A stretch of 64,000 nt of DNA from Moesziomyces globuligerus (taxonomy: Eukaryota > Basidiomycota > Ustilaginomycetes > Ustilaginales > Ustilaginaceae). Position numbers and translations under genes: made by a program. Every line of letters begins with the position of its first letter. Position 1 is the first letter of the stretch. Where the stretch lies: NCBI GenBank assembly GCA_030849465.1, contig JARVLF010000020.1:186001-250000 (forward strand), read 5' to 3'. The notes under the pieces were generated by a model, which worked only from the letters and a program-made list of their open reading frames with translations, was not told where the DNA came from and made no database searches. This document shows, one piece after another, positions 28,802 to 39,713 of this stretch.

Positions 28802-30840
28802 GGTCGGCTGTCGATGGCTCCAAGAGGTGATGGAGGGGATGAAGGTAGGAGCGGAATGGACGACGAGACTGAATAGAGGGCAAACGGGTGTCTCGGATGA
28901 GCGCGATTTCCCAGCAAGCTCGGCGGGAGGCTAACCAGGCTGGAGGGTCTGAGCAGGCTCTTGAGCTAGACTAGGCTGGAGAAGTCCGAGAGGCTATTGA
29001 TCGGAGCGAGGGTTGAGCCGAAGCCGCGTGTCGATGCGGGCAGCGGCAAGGAGGTCGAGGAGAACTTTGTTGGCAGCTGCGCAGCTGGTGAGTCGGCCGG
29101 TGCGAGCGTTCAAAGCGGAAGCTCGCTCGATCGTGCGGGCGCGTTGAGTTTGCGGGTGAGTGAGAAAGTGGAGGAGCCGAACTCTGCTGCGTTGGGAGGT
29201 TCGACCTGATGGCGGTTGCTAGGGGAGCGTCTCTGATGAGTGAGGGTGGCGTAGACAGACAGCTGAGGCGTGTGCAGAGGTGTGCATGCAGCGTGCAGCT
29301 CCAAGTGCGCGAAAGGAGGAAAGAAAGGCGGGGGTGCGTGTGGAGGAGAATCGGCAGAGGGCGGCGACAATTTAAGCATCGGTCGTTCCGATGAGTGTGC
29401 AGGCAAGCGCTTGACCGCAACGGAGCTGGCCGACTTGGACAGGCAAAGGCTGTGCGGGTAGCATCGCTCGCTCGCCAGCACTTTCGCTGCACGTCAACAC
29501 GGACGAGGTTTCATCTTGACCATTCTTCCCTCAGAGGTCGGTGGGGATGCTGCGATTCCGTGACTTTCGACGCAAGGCGTCCCGTCACTCGCGGCTCATC
29601 GTGCAAATAGCTCGCTCGCATTGCCGTAGTCTGGCTTGGTCGCTTCAAAAGTGCCTGTGACGCTACGCGCTCCGGCTCTCCATTCCGGCACCTGCGATGA
29701 GGGTGGGGTTGCGGCGGTGCAGCCCTGACCAAAAATAAAAAAAAAAAAGGCCATCCTAAAATGACTTGGGCGGTGGAGGAGAGGACCCTGGTTGCCTCGC
29801 ATGGAAATGCAGCGAAGCGCGTCTGTTCGCAAGCCAAGCTTGGGCATGGAAAAAAGCGCACCAAGCCGAACGGTTCGGATCAGACAACAGAGAGCGCCGC
29901 TGTGCTGAGCTGTGCGTTGCTGTGCTGCTGGGTTGCCAAAGAAAGGCGAGCTGCGCAGCCTCTAGGACGCAGGCGCTGCTACAGGACATTCGGAGCTTGG
30001 CGGTATGCCATGGCGAAGCGGTTCGGCAGGTTTCCACGCTCACCGCCGCAACTTTTCCTCACTCAGCCATGCAACCCAAACGATGCCTCATCCAACGATG
30101 TCTCATCGTGCAGCTCCTCCCGCCCTCTCTCGCCTGGACCGAGCGACACTGCGGTCCCACGCTCGTCTCCCGTTCCGACAAGCCGGAGAACACAAGCATC
30201 GGATGCCAGCTTCCAGACCCGACCAAGTCCCGGCCACCGTCACGATCGAAAAGGTGCGCGCCACCTCTTCCACTTCGCTTGCAGCTTCGTACAAGATGCG
30301 CTGCGTTGCTCGATCTCGCGCTGGTGTGGCACGTGGACGCGGTACCGAATGGAATTCTCGATCCAGCTTGGTCCGCTCGCGTGCGCCGCAGGATAGCGGG
30401 CACGTCGAAAATAGGACCCCAACCCCCAGCTCGTGACGTCGACGTCCATCGACTCCACCACACGTTTCGACCAAGAAAGCTAAATTGTCAACGACGAAAA
30501 AGAGGCCCCAAAATACCAGGACGATCTCAACCCTTGGCGGCAAAGGACGTTCATCTTTGTTTTGCTTTTGAGAGCCATGTCGTATAGACAAGATAGGGTT
30601 GAGAGGTCGAGGGAAGAAGAAAGATGCAGAGAGAGAGGGAAAGAGACGGACGTGGCCTCGGTACAGTAGCCGGATCAGCCGCCGCAGCTGCACCACCTTT
30701 CGAGAAGGAGAAAGCCCTCGTTTACGCCGGAACGTCGCTTGCACACGGCCGTTCGAGCACCACGAAAGGCACCCGAATGAGCGCATGCCGCGCGCATCCG
30801 GCGCCAGTTCGACCAAGCGATAGGCGATGGACGATCGAGG
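28802..30840. other. 2 kb region between Surf4 stop and the start of the 25613-28801 gene
   Basis: No supported gene. Open frames on both strands are Arg/Ser-rich without domain features. It holds an A-rich tract at about 29730-29749. It probably contains the promoter of the 28801 gene and the 3' UTR of the Surf4 gene. Confidence 0.45.
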
Positions 30841-31961
30841 TTAGGTGACCTTCTTGCGCTCGTCGACCGAGAGGCCGCCCGGACCCATGTTGACGAGGAG
30901 CAGGAGGCCGCCGACGATGGAGAGCGTCTGGAAAAAGTCGTAGCGGAGGAAGTCGCGCGAGGGGTGCGCAGAGTGGACCGTCCAGAAGTTGTTGACAAAG
31001 AGGTTGAAGACGCTCAGCAGCAGCACGAGGAAGCTCGCGCTCCAGCGCGCCTTGAAGCCGACGACGACCATCACGCACGCGCCCAGGCCGAGCATCGAGA
31101 CGACGACGCGCGCCAGCGTCCACTCGCCCTGGATGATGAAGCCGATGAAGAGGAAGATGAGCAGCACGCGGCCCGCGAGCTGGAAGTAGATCTTGCGGTC
31201 CGTCTCGCTCAGACTCGGCAGGCCCGCAAAGATGTTCTTCTTGGTCGAGAGGCTGTCCGACAGCACCATCAGTAGACCGCCCACCACAGAGAGGTTGCGC
31301 AGGAAAAAGTTGAGGTCGAAGATCAGTCCGTAGCCGAAGCCCTGGACGACAACCACGCCGAAGAGCGCGCCCACCGAGATCTCGGGGTACTTGCGCATGA
31401 TCACCGCAGCCGAGGCGGCACACATGACCTGTTGCAGATGCGCACAAGAGAAAGAGAGAGAGAGAGAGCCAAGGTCAGCGCGATTCCACGGCCGAGAGGC
31501 GAGTCTCGCGCGGGCTGCGCGGCAAAGGAATGGAGACTTACGACGACGTTTGCGAGGAGGAAGATGTGACTGATGCCCCAGGGGAAGCCACGATGGCGCT
31601 GGAGGTAGTACTTCTGGTCGGTCCACTGGGTGAGGATGCGAAGAGCATCCTCGAGGAAGGTGACGACGATGAGGAAGCGGCCGAGGGCTGGAAGATGCGG
31701 CTTGATGGGCTGCGTGTACTGGTCGATGAGATCCTCGACCTTGGAGGTGTATTCTCGCACCTTGTCGAGAGGCGAGTCGGCCTGCGAGCCGGAGCTCGTC
31801 GAGGCGTAGGGAGACGAACCGTACGAGGCCATGGCGGAGAAGGGGCTTGCTGCGCTAGGATTGGAGCGCGAAAACGAGGCCGAAGCGGCGGCAGAGGAAG
31901 ACGCGAATGTGGTCGAGGAGGACGAGGTTTCGTGTGTGTTGAATGCCATGCGGGCCGCCAT
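30841..31961 (-). CDS. Surf4/Erv29-family ER cargo receptor (two exons)
   Basis: Joining exon 1 (31961-31542, 420 bases) to exon 2 (31428-30841) gives 335 residues. The phase-0 intron (31541-31429, 113 bases) has donor GTAAGT and acceptor CAACAG. Residues 1-50 are Ser-rich; the core begins VREYTSKVEDLIDQYTQPIKPHLPALGRFLIVVTFLEDALRI in outline, with DQKYYLQRHRGFPWG, then exon 2 membrane segments (AASAAVIM, ISVGALFGVVVVQGFGYGLI, VVGGLLMVLSDS, AGRVLLIFLFIGFII, VVSMLGLGACVMVVVGF, SFLVLLLSVFNLFVNNFW). It ends KKVT, a dilysine KKxx retrieval signal that keeps it cycling between ER and Golgi. Family members load soluble cargo into COPII vesicles. The GA-rich DNA at 31446-31468 is the intron's pyrimidine tract on the coding strand. 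Confidence 0.92.
31446..31468. repeat. GA/CT microsatellite inside the Surf4 intron
   Basis: Read on the minus strand this is a CT run ending about 17 bases before the CAG acceptor of the Surf4 intron, where a polypyrimidine tract is expected. Confidence 0.8.
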
Positions 31962-33933
31962 GATTTGTGATTGTTGAAACGGTGGGAAGGTCAGCAAAGT
32001 GGCCCAAGAGCGTCGGTCGGGTGTGCCGCGAATGAATCGTGCAAGGCTCTGCGAGGGGTAAGATAGAGACGCTCTTTGATCGAGCTGTCTAGCGGCGCTG
32101 GTCTGGAATCCTGGGCTTGATGACACTGCGACGTGCGAGTGGAGCGGCGGAGCGACTGGGACTGCGGACGGCCACTTGCGGGGATGGGAGAGGGGGACGG
32201 ACGAGGGCCACACGTACCTTGTTTAAGTAGACAGGAGCTCGCCGGATCGAGGGAGCTAGGGGATCACGGGAGGGCCGACGGTATGTGGTGGAGAGACGGG
32301 AAGCGACGGAGACGACGCCGATGCAGCCGGTGGAGGTGTTTGGAGGCGAGAGGCCAGGGGAACGAGCGAGCAGACTTGCTTTGCTGCACGGGCTACGCGA
32401 GCGAGGACGAGCGAGAAGACGATGGGGATGCGGGCGCGGGTGAAAGGGTGCGCACGCGGGAATGGCGAGTTTGTTTTTGTTGTTGGTGGTGTTGGAGGAG
32501 GGGATTAGGAGCAAGGGGGTCCGGGCAAGAATGCGAAGAAGATCCGAGGCCACAGCGAAAGCACAGGGCGAGCGCACCCAGCCGCCGCCCTCATGCGCTG
32601 CAGCGGCGGGGGCGGGCGCGTCCTGGAGACGCTGGGCTGATCGCTCTCGCACGCGCATTTGCATTTCTCCAAAGCTCCAGCTCGCTCATCATTGGTAGCC
32701 TCAGGCAGCAGCCCACACAGAGACGCGCGCCGCCTGCCCGCCCCGCCCGCTGCTCATGATGGCTCTTGGCTCGTGCAGAGTGATTTCATCTACCTGCATC
32801 TTGCAGTTCTGACGGCCGTCAGTCACATAAAATACAAACAACCGCTTTTGCCTACATTGCTGTCGGATCGTGAGCTAGTTGTCACATATGCTGGCGAAGG
32901 AAGTGCAGAGGCTGGACTGGAACTGTGCAGGCCGGCTGATTGCGCCAGAAAGTGGGTCAGCCACGGCCAGGGCCACGTTGCCTGCATGCTTGACGCAAGG
33001 TAGCGAGAGAGGCGGCGACTGGCTGCAGAGCCAACCTGGCAGCTTCCGCCGACGCGAGGCGGCGAGCAAGTCTAAATCTGCAGCGTGAGCTGGAAGCTTG
33101 GCCGCCTCAAAATTGCCAAAACGCCTGGACAGCACAAGTGCGGCGGGATCGACGGGACCTCGCGCCGCACCGCGGGGAGCAACAAGTCGTTTCTGTAGTC
33201 GCTAGCATCGCATCCAAACCGTCCTCCTCGCCTGTCTCCACCTCTAAGCAAACTCTGTGTGTGTTGGATGATGACACTCGACGCGATCAAACCGAACCTG
33301 TTGGCTAGGGGGCGAGCAGGGCCGCTCGAAATGAAAACACCGATCGTGCACGATCCGCGCCACAGCCTTGTCAGCCCATCCGGCCACTGCCAGCAACACC
33401 AGGGTCGTCCGATCTCGTCGACGCAAAAGCCGAGCAGGACGAGACGAGGTCTGCTTGCAGTACTCACTGCTTTATTAGCGACAGCCGCTGTCGCCCGCAT
33501 TCCTCGAAAGCTTCTTCCGCGCTCCAAGCCCTCCACGAAGCGACGTGGCAGCCAGAGTGCCAAATGCAAGCCTAAATAAGATTAGAGGTCTAACATGTTG
33601 AACTCCCGAGATTGCCTTGCTCTCCGTCATGTCAGCCGCCATCCAAGGCACCGATGCGATGGACCGCGAGCGTCTTTGCTGCGTCTTGACCGTTGCTGTA
33701 CAGACCGCAGCCTCTCAGGGTCACACGAGAGCATCTGTCCGAGTCGCTAGCGGCGTTTGTATACTTCTATATTATGATGACTATAACTGTACCAGTGAAC
33801 ACGTACCGACCGGCACGAGCGATGCGGTGCGACCGGGCGAGGCATCCGCCATCGTGGCGGAGCTCGAAGCGATCGCCGCCAGGCGACTTGACAGGGCCCA
33901 AGACAGGGGCGGGGATCCACTTTGCACTCGGTT
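31962..33933. other. 2 kb region between the Oac1-type carrier stop and the Surf4 start
   Basis: No supported gene. On the minus strand a strong donor-like AAG/GTACGT sits at 32217 and a pyrimidine-rich CTCGCAG acceptor at 32049, so the Surf4 leader may contain a 169-base intron. A TATA-like ACATAAAATAC lies near 32825. Confidence 0.4.
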
Positions 33934-35049
33934 TTACATGGTCTTGATGGCGGGAGCATCGAGCAGCGAGCGGCCAGCTTTAAAGTTGGTGTACCAGCGG
34001 AGGTAGGCTTCGTTGACGACGAGCGTGAGGACGGTGTGCGGGGCGATGCGGAAGAGGTGTGCGGTGGTGCCCTTGTACCATCCCAGGACGCCTTCCGCCT
34101 TGGCGGTGAGGTAGAGGCAGTGGAATGGGTTGCGGTAGAGCGTGCCGACGCTGCGGCCGCGCTCGTCGACGCGGACCGGCTGGTTGTACATGCGCGTCAG
34201 CGCCGTATCCGCCGGCTGCATGACGGCGCACACGCAGAGACCGCTGAAGATCGACGAGGCGAGGTAGGTGAAGAACGAGTTGGGCTTGTTGGCGAGGTAC
34301 TTGAGCGGGTTGTACTCGTTTGCCTCGACGTCCATGTTGGTGAGGTAGCTCTTGAACCAGTTGTACGCGGGCAGCTGAACCGTGCTGCCCATGGCCGTGC
34401 GCAGCACCGCCGCGTCCATGCCACGCACGAGGCCACGCACGCCTTCGCTCTTGACGATCTTGGTGAGGCCGTCGATGGTGCTCGTGTAGTTATGTGATGC
34501 CTTGCCGATGACAAAGTGAGGGCTGTACGCCTGGATGCGCGCCTTGATGAGGAAGAGCGGATTGCCAAAGATGGCACCGACGCAGCCGCTCGAGGCGCCG
34601 GCAGCAAACGCACCCGCTGCCCACTGCTCTTCAGGACGCTTTCCGGCTGCTCGGTTGATGGCCTTGCGGAAGGGCTCGTAGAAGCCGAGACGGCTGCCGT
34701 TGAGCAGCACCTGGTAGACGTATGCTGCACCGATACCTCTCTGCACGCCCTTGATGCCCTCGGACTTGAGCGTCTTTGTGAAGCAGTCGAGCGACGACTT
34801 GTACAGCCGTGCGCCTACGGCAGCCTGTGCACCGGCCTGGGGTGCCGCCGAACCCACCTGTCCGCTGAGGACGCGCGGAGCCGCCGACATGAGCTCGCCC
34901 TGCAACTGCATGCGAGTCTTGCACACTTCCATGGGGTTGGTGACCGTGACTGCGGTCATGGCGGCGAGCGCGCCGGTGACGAAGCCCTCGGCGGTTGAGA
35001 TCTTGACCGGCTTGGCCGACGAGCCTGTCGCTTGTGTTGTGGAAGCCAT
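33934..35049 (-). CDS. Mitochondrial carrier of the Oac1/SLC25A34-35 type
   Basis: A 371-residue SLC25 protein starting MASTTQATGSSAKP; the frame is open upstream to 35220, but homology begins after this Met. Three Solcar repeats are visible with signatures NPMEVCKTRMQLQGE (repeat 1), NPLFLIKARIQAYS (repeat 2, Phe where Asp/Glu is usual, as in yeast Oac1) and QPADTALTRMYNQP (repeat 3). Other family segments are AAVLRTAMGSTVQLPAYNW and GWYKGTTAHLFRIAPHTVLT. Oac1 carries oxaloacetate, sulfate and related anions across the inner mitochondrial membrane; the substrate here is inferred from the repeat-2 signature. An Ala/Gln-rich loop with SAAPQAGAQAAVGARLYKS lengthens repeat 1. The gene is divergent from the GCK-III kinase across 2 kb. 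Confidence 0.88.
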   Translation of the reverse strand: MASTTQATGSSAKPVKISTAEGFVTGALAAMTAVTVTNPMEVCKTRMQLQGELMSAAPRVLSGQVGSAAPQAGAQAAVGARLYKSSLDCFTKTLKSEGIKGVQRGIGAAYVYQVLLNGSRLGFYEPFRKAINRAAGKRPEEQWAAGAFAAGASSGCVGAIFGNPLFLIKARIQAYSPHFVIGKASHNYTSTIDGLTKIVKSEGVRGLVRGMDAAVLRTAMGSTVQLPAYNWFKSYLTNMDVEANEYNPLKYLANKPNSFFTYLASSIFSGLCVCAVMQPADTALTRMYNQPVRVDERGRSVGTLYRNPFHCLYLTAKAEGVLGWYKGTTAHLFRIAPHTVLTLVVNEAYLRWYTNFKAGRSLLDAPAIKTM

Positions 35050-35999
35050 GGTGATGTATGTGACGCAGTGGCGCGAGCTCTGCAACGATCGTACGAGTTC
35101 GTGTGGCAGGAGCGAGCGGCGTGGCTTGGCCCTGCGCTTCGTATGGTTTGCGATGGACGGTGGTGCAGTGAAACAAAGCTCCGAGCGCAAGGTGAGATGA
35201 AAGGATGTTGTGTCAGCCAACGCTCCGAGTGCGAGGAGAGCTTGCGGATATCGGAGTTATGCGCACAGCCGTTTGGACCGGACGAGGCGGGGTGTGCAAC
35301 TTTGCGGGGCGAGAAGAATCCGTCGAGCGAGCCGACGCAAAAGCCGAAAGCCGAAGAGCGTGCGCTTTTTCGAAGAGATGATGATGATGCCGATGCCGGT
35401 CTGACATGTTGACTGTTATTCGGCCGCGATCTCGTTTCGGAAGGTCGGTACGCGTGGCATCGGTGCAGATGTCGCGACAGCGTTGCAGCTGGATGCAGTG
35501 CATCCTAGCGTGTGCTGAGTGAAAGATGGAGGCGCCTGTGAGCTGACCTGCCAAGCGTGAGCTGCTAGGCATCTTCGAATGAACGTGCGAGCTCGAGGAT
35601 GGGAATCTGGCGCGATGCAGTCGGCTTGGAGCGCCGGTGTACGTTGGGTCGGAACGAGGCAACGGCGAGGCGACGATCCACGAGTGCAGGAGAGCGTGCG
35701 GGCGATTACCGGCCAAGCCTCTCTGGTGGGGGCCAAGGGGGTTTGCAGGAAGGCCTGACGACATCGGGCGGCTGAGCTGCGGGCAGTCGGCGTCGTCGTT
35801 GGATCAAAATCCAGGGGTGAAAAAGAATAGCGTGTTTCCGAGAGACGGAAACAGGTTAGGATGAGTGGCATAAGTGCAACCTGCATGAAGCCATTCGCTA
35901 TGCTAACTTGGCAGACACACGATTCAACAGCAAGTCACTCTTAAGGTGGGGCTACGATGTAGAGACTATTGCTTTCGGCTGGGCCGGTCTGGCTCGATC

Positions 36000-36023
36000 G
36001 AGCACCGAGCACCGAGCACCGAG
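36000..36023. repeat. Heptanucleotide tandem repeat (GAGCACC)3
   Basis: Three tandem heptamer copies in the carrier/kinase divergent region. Confidence 0.7.
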
Positions 36024-36289
36024 TCGCGAGCCAAGCAGCCGGACCGACGATGTCGACGTGCCAGGCTGAGACAGGTGTGGGCGCGGCGCCCGTCTTGGGC
36101 TGGGATGTGCGCGCAGGCAGCCCAGGCGATTTTGCATCGCTCGGCGCGTCCCGAGGTGTAGAATTGACCAACACGGCGCGCTGCTCTTGCCCCTTTTTGG
36201 GGCCTCAACCGTGCCGCGAGCGCAAGCCAAGCGCGCCTCACAGCCAGCCACTTTTCGCCCGGGCCATGGCTCATGGGCGCTTGAGCCCT

Positions 36290-36332
36290 GCCCTGGGGTG
36301 CCCTGGGATGCCCTGGGATGCCCTGGCGTCGT
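36290..36332. repeat. Tandem TGCCCTGGGA repeat
   Basis: About four near-identical copies of a 10-base unit about 700 bases upstream of the kinase start codon. Confidence 0.7.
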
Positions 36333-37019
36333 TGGGCCGCTGCCGCTCAGCCGCGCTCTGCGAGGCTCTGCGGCGCTTGCTTGGCTCGCGCTCGGCTCGC
36401 CGGTTGCCCTCCACAGTCAGACGGTTGGGCTGTCTAAGAGACGCAGCGTGTGGGCGAGTGGGATTTGTGTTGTCGTGGGGTGTGCGCTGTGCTGTGCATT
36501 CGCCTAGGCCTCCCCCTTAGCTACTCGATATCGCCCCGACCAGCTGGGCTTATCCACCCATCCTCGACATCAATCCTCATCCCTCCCCGGGCGCACCGTC
36601 GTCGTTCAACACCTCCTCCATCCTACCGCCGCCTTCCGGTAAACGCTTGCAGCTTGTGCTTCGTCTACCACCCATCCCCGTTCAACGCTCCGGTCCGTCG
36701 CAGTGCCCCCTATCCGCACAGCCGGCTCAGCTCTCGTTGCAGATACCTTTGCTCTCGATACCCAGTACCAACCACACCCTCTGCAGCATCGCCCCGACCC
36801 TCGACACCGTCGCTTGCTTTTGCTACACCCACCCCACGCCCCCAACGCCTCCAGCAGCGTGTCCAGCTTCATCCGTGATACCCTCTCCGCATTCAAGCCT
36901 GCATCCATCAGCTGCACCATCCCCCCTTGGCGCCTTCATAGCCAACCGTCCAAGCGTAGCCGACTCCAGCTCCACCAGCATCGCTCCTCGACCTGGCCGC
37001 AGATCCATCGCATTTCACC

Positions 37020-39186
37020 ATGCTCGAGCCACCGCAGGGCGCCGACCCCGAAGACTACTATGTCAAGCAGGATCGCGTGGGCAAGGGCTCGTTCGGCGAG
37101 GTCTACAAGGGTTTCGATAAGCGCTCCCGACAGCCCGTCGCCATCAAGATCATCGACCTCGAGAATGCTGAAGACGAGATCGACGACATCCAGCAGGAGA
37201 TCGCCATCCTCAGCCAGCTCGACAGCCCACACGTCACAAAGTAAGTCGCCCGGCCCCCTCGCTTTGTTCACATCCCATCCACCGCCGTCTCTAATCTCGC
37301 CGTGTCTCTCGCTACTGCAGGTATCATGGCTCCTGGCTCAAAGGCACGAATCTATGGATCGTCATGGAGTACTGCTCCGGCGGCAGTTGTTCCGATCTGG
37401 TAAGTCTCGTCTGCCATTTGCAGGCACTCGCATCGACTCTCGTAGGCTGCAGCAATCATGCAGGCATCGATGCTGACCTTCTGCACATCTCTCTCCTCTC
37501 CAGATGAAGCCCGGTCGTTTCCGCGAAGACTACATCGCCATTGTCGTGCGCGAGCTCCTCAAAGGCCTCGAATACCTCCACGGCGAGGGGAAGCTCCACA
37601 GAGACATCAAGGCCGCCAACATCCTTCTCTCTGCCACAGGCGACGTCAAGCTCGCCGATTTCGGTGTCTCGGGCCAGCTCACCGCCACCATGACCAAGAA
37701 AAACACGTTCGTTGGCACCCCCTACTGGATGAGCCCGGAAGTCATCAAGCAGAGCGGCTACGACTTCAAGGCCGACATCTGGAGCTTGGGTATCACCGCC
37801 ATCGAGCTCGCCATGGGCGAACCGCCGTACGCCGATCTGCATCCCATGAAGGTCCTCTTCCTCATCCCAAAGAACCCGCCTCCCCAGCTCGAAGGCCCCT
37901 TCTCCCGCCCCTTCAAGGAATTCATCAACCTCTGTCTCCAGCGCGACCCTGCCAACCGCCCATCCGCCAGGGAACTCCTCAAGCACCCATTCATCCGCAA
38001 GGCCAAGAAGACCACCTATCTAACCGAACTCATCGAACGTCTCGAGCGCTGGAGGGCAGAAGGCGGCGACCGCCACGAGTCCGAGGAGAGCGAGGAAGCC
38101 GACGAGGATTTCCAGGAGGGCGAGGAGGACATGTGGGACTTCGGTACCGTACGCAACACCATGCGTCGTGGCGGCAGGGGTACCGTCGCCATGCGCATGC
38201 CTGCCAGTGCCATGACGGCCGCTGCAGCCGCGGTCAATGGAGGCGAAGACGTCCAGAACGGCAGGCATCCGTCCAAGGAGCTCCCTCAGCTTCCCCACCA
38301 GCCGCCACGCTCACCCCAGCCCCAGCCGCGATCCCCAACCTATCAGCAACCTTCCTCACACGCCCAGCCCGCTTCGCCACGTCAGGCCCCTCCGCCTCCG
38401 CAGCCCAAACAGTCGTACCAGCCAGACCGTAGGTTTGGCACATCCGGCTCGGCTGGCTCAGCTGGTTCGGGCTCTGGATCAGCTGGTGGCACGGTCCGTT
38501 TGGCAGGTGCTCCGGTACGACCAGGCATCCCTACGGCCGGCGCAGGCCACGACGCGCTGCCGCGTCAGCCCAGCTTCTCGGCAGCAGAGGCGTACGACAA
38601 GGCCATTTCCGGACGTGCATCGCCGCAACCAAGACCACCAACCAACGGTCACACTTCTCACAGTGCCAATGCCGGTTCCGCGGCGCACTATGCAAACAAC
38701 AATCATGGTTATGATGCTGTTGAAGAGGAGCGCAGGAGGATGGAGGAACTTCGACTGCACCAGCAGGGCGCACCGCAACGGCGGGATGCGAGCCCCCGGG
38801 ACGAGGATCGACGCGGTAGTGCTCCGCAGCAGCACCAGTACCAGCAACAGCACCCACAGCACCCTCAACACCAACAGCATCATCAGCACCAGCAGCACCA
38901 ACAGCAGCACCAACAGCACCAGCAACAGCCACCGCCGCCACCGCAGCAACAGAGCGCTCGGCTCACTGCGCTCGACACGGTCTTCTTGCCAGTCATCGAG
39001 CAGCTCAACATGGCGGTTGCTTCACGCCGGGATGCAGTCCGTACGCTGTCCAAGCTTCGCGCCTGCCTCGAAGAGGCCGAGATGGTGACGCCAGGCATCA
39101 TGAACGCATTCGCCGTCGAGCTGTTCCACACCATGGCCGAAGTGGAGGGCGATCGCGAGCCTGAAGAGGACCAGTGGGATGGCTAA
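37020..39186 (+). CDS. Ste20-like GCK-III protein kinase (three exons)
   Basis: Exons 37020-37240, 37321-37399 and 37504-39186 join in frame to 660 residues; introns of 80 and 104 bases have GTAAGT donors and CAG acceptors. The kinase domain starts at about residue 14: [13 protein letters not shown] (P-loop), [10 protein letters not shown] (Lys), the GCK-III hallmark [42 protein letters not shown] and [13 protein letters not shown]. It is therefore catalytically complete. This subfamily includes Nak1, Kic1, Sid1, Don3 and mammalian MST3/4, which act in cell polarity (MOR) or septation networks; I cannot tell which from sequence. The C-terminal half is Pro/Gln/His-rich with a Gln-His tract near residues 540-580, then a conserved-looking helical tail ([20 protein letters not shown]). 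Confidence 0.9.
38821..38952. repeat. CAG/CAC/CAA repeat coding a Gln-His tract
   Basis: An imperfect trinucleotide repeat within exon 3 of the GCK-III kinase, coding mixed Gln and His runs ending in a short Pro run ([10 protein letters not shown]). Confidence 0.85.
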
Positions 39187-39713
39187 GCTGCGCCCGGAGG
39201 ATCATATCCGATCGGAAGTGCGCGATCACACTTTCTCACAAGCTGAATGATGGCCCATCGCATGGAACGAAGTCGGCTTTGCCGTATGTGCTCGTCACCG
39301 CCCCTCGGCTTTGGGTTAGAGCCATCCCTCGGAACACCGACATTTGCGGTCTCTGATCTACACCCTTTAGCGTGCGTGGTTCTGCCACGCGCAGAATCAC
39401 GTTCGTAGGACTCATGCGGGTCGCCCCAGCACTCCATACACGCAAGTCGGGGGTGTCCCGTAGTCCAACTTTCTCGACTCGCGGCATACCTGCCGTTGTC
39501 TCCATCACATGTCCTCGTCGCTCACATCGCTCTCTAAATAATGGCATCCGCACCCCACGCAGTCCACGCCTCGTACCAAGTCGCGCAGCGCCTTGGTAGC
39601 GCTTTCCTTTGCTCATCCCGACTCGTCGGTTGCTCTGATACCGCACTGTGGTCCACGCACGTCTCGAATCGCATCGCCTCGTCAACTCTTTTCTTTTGAA
39701 TGTGAGCCTGGGA
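39187..39713. other. Convergent 3' region between kinase and COG2
   Basis: About 530 bases between two stop codons. No coding or structured feature is seen; it presumably carries both 3' UTRs. Confidence 0.45.

Larger units (their letters stand above)
35050..37019. promoter_or_regulatory. 2 kb divergent intergenic region between carrier and kinase
   Basis: It must hold the promoters of both genes and the kinase leader, which is C/T-rich from about 36530 to 37019. Two tandem repeats are present: CACCGAG near 36000-36023 and TGCCCTGGGA-like 10-mers near 36290-36332. No coding gene is supported. Confidence 0.5.

Noticed and set aside
30103..30816. 237-codon minus-strand frame downstream of Surf4
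   Set aside because: No domain features and a Cys/Arg-rich composition; treated as 3' flank.
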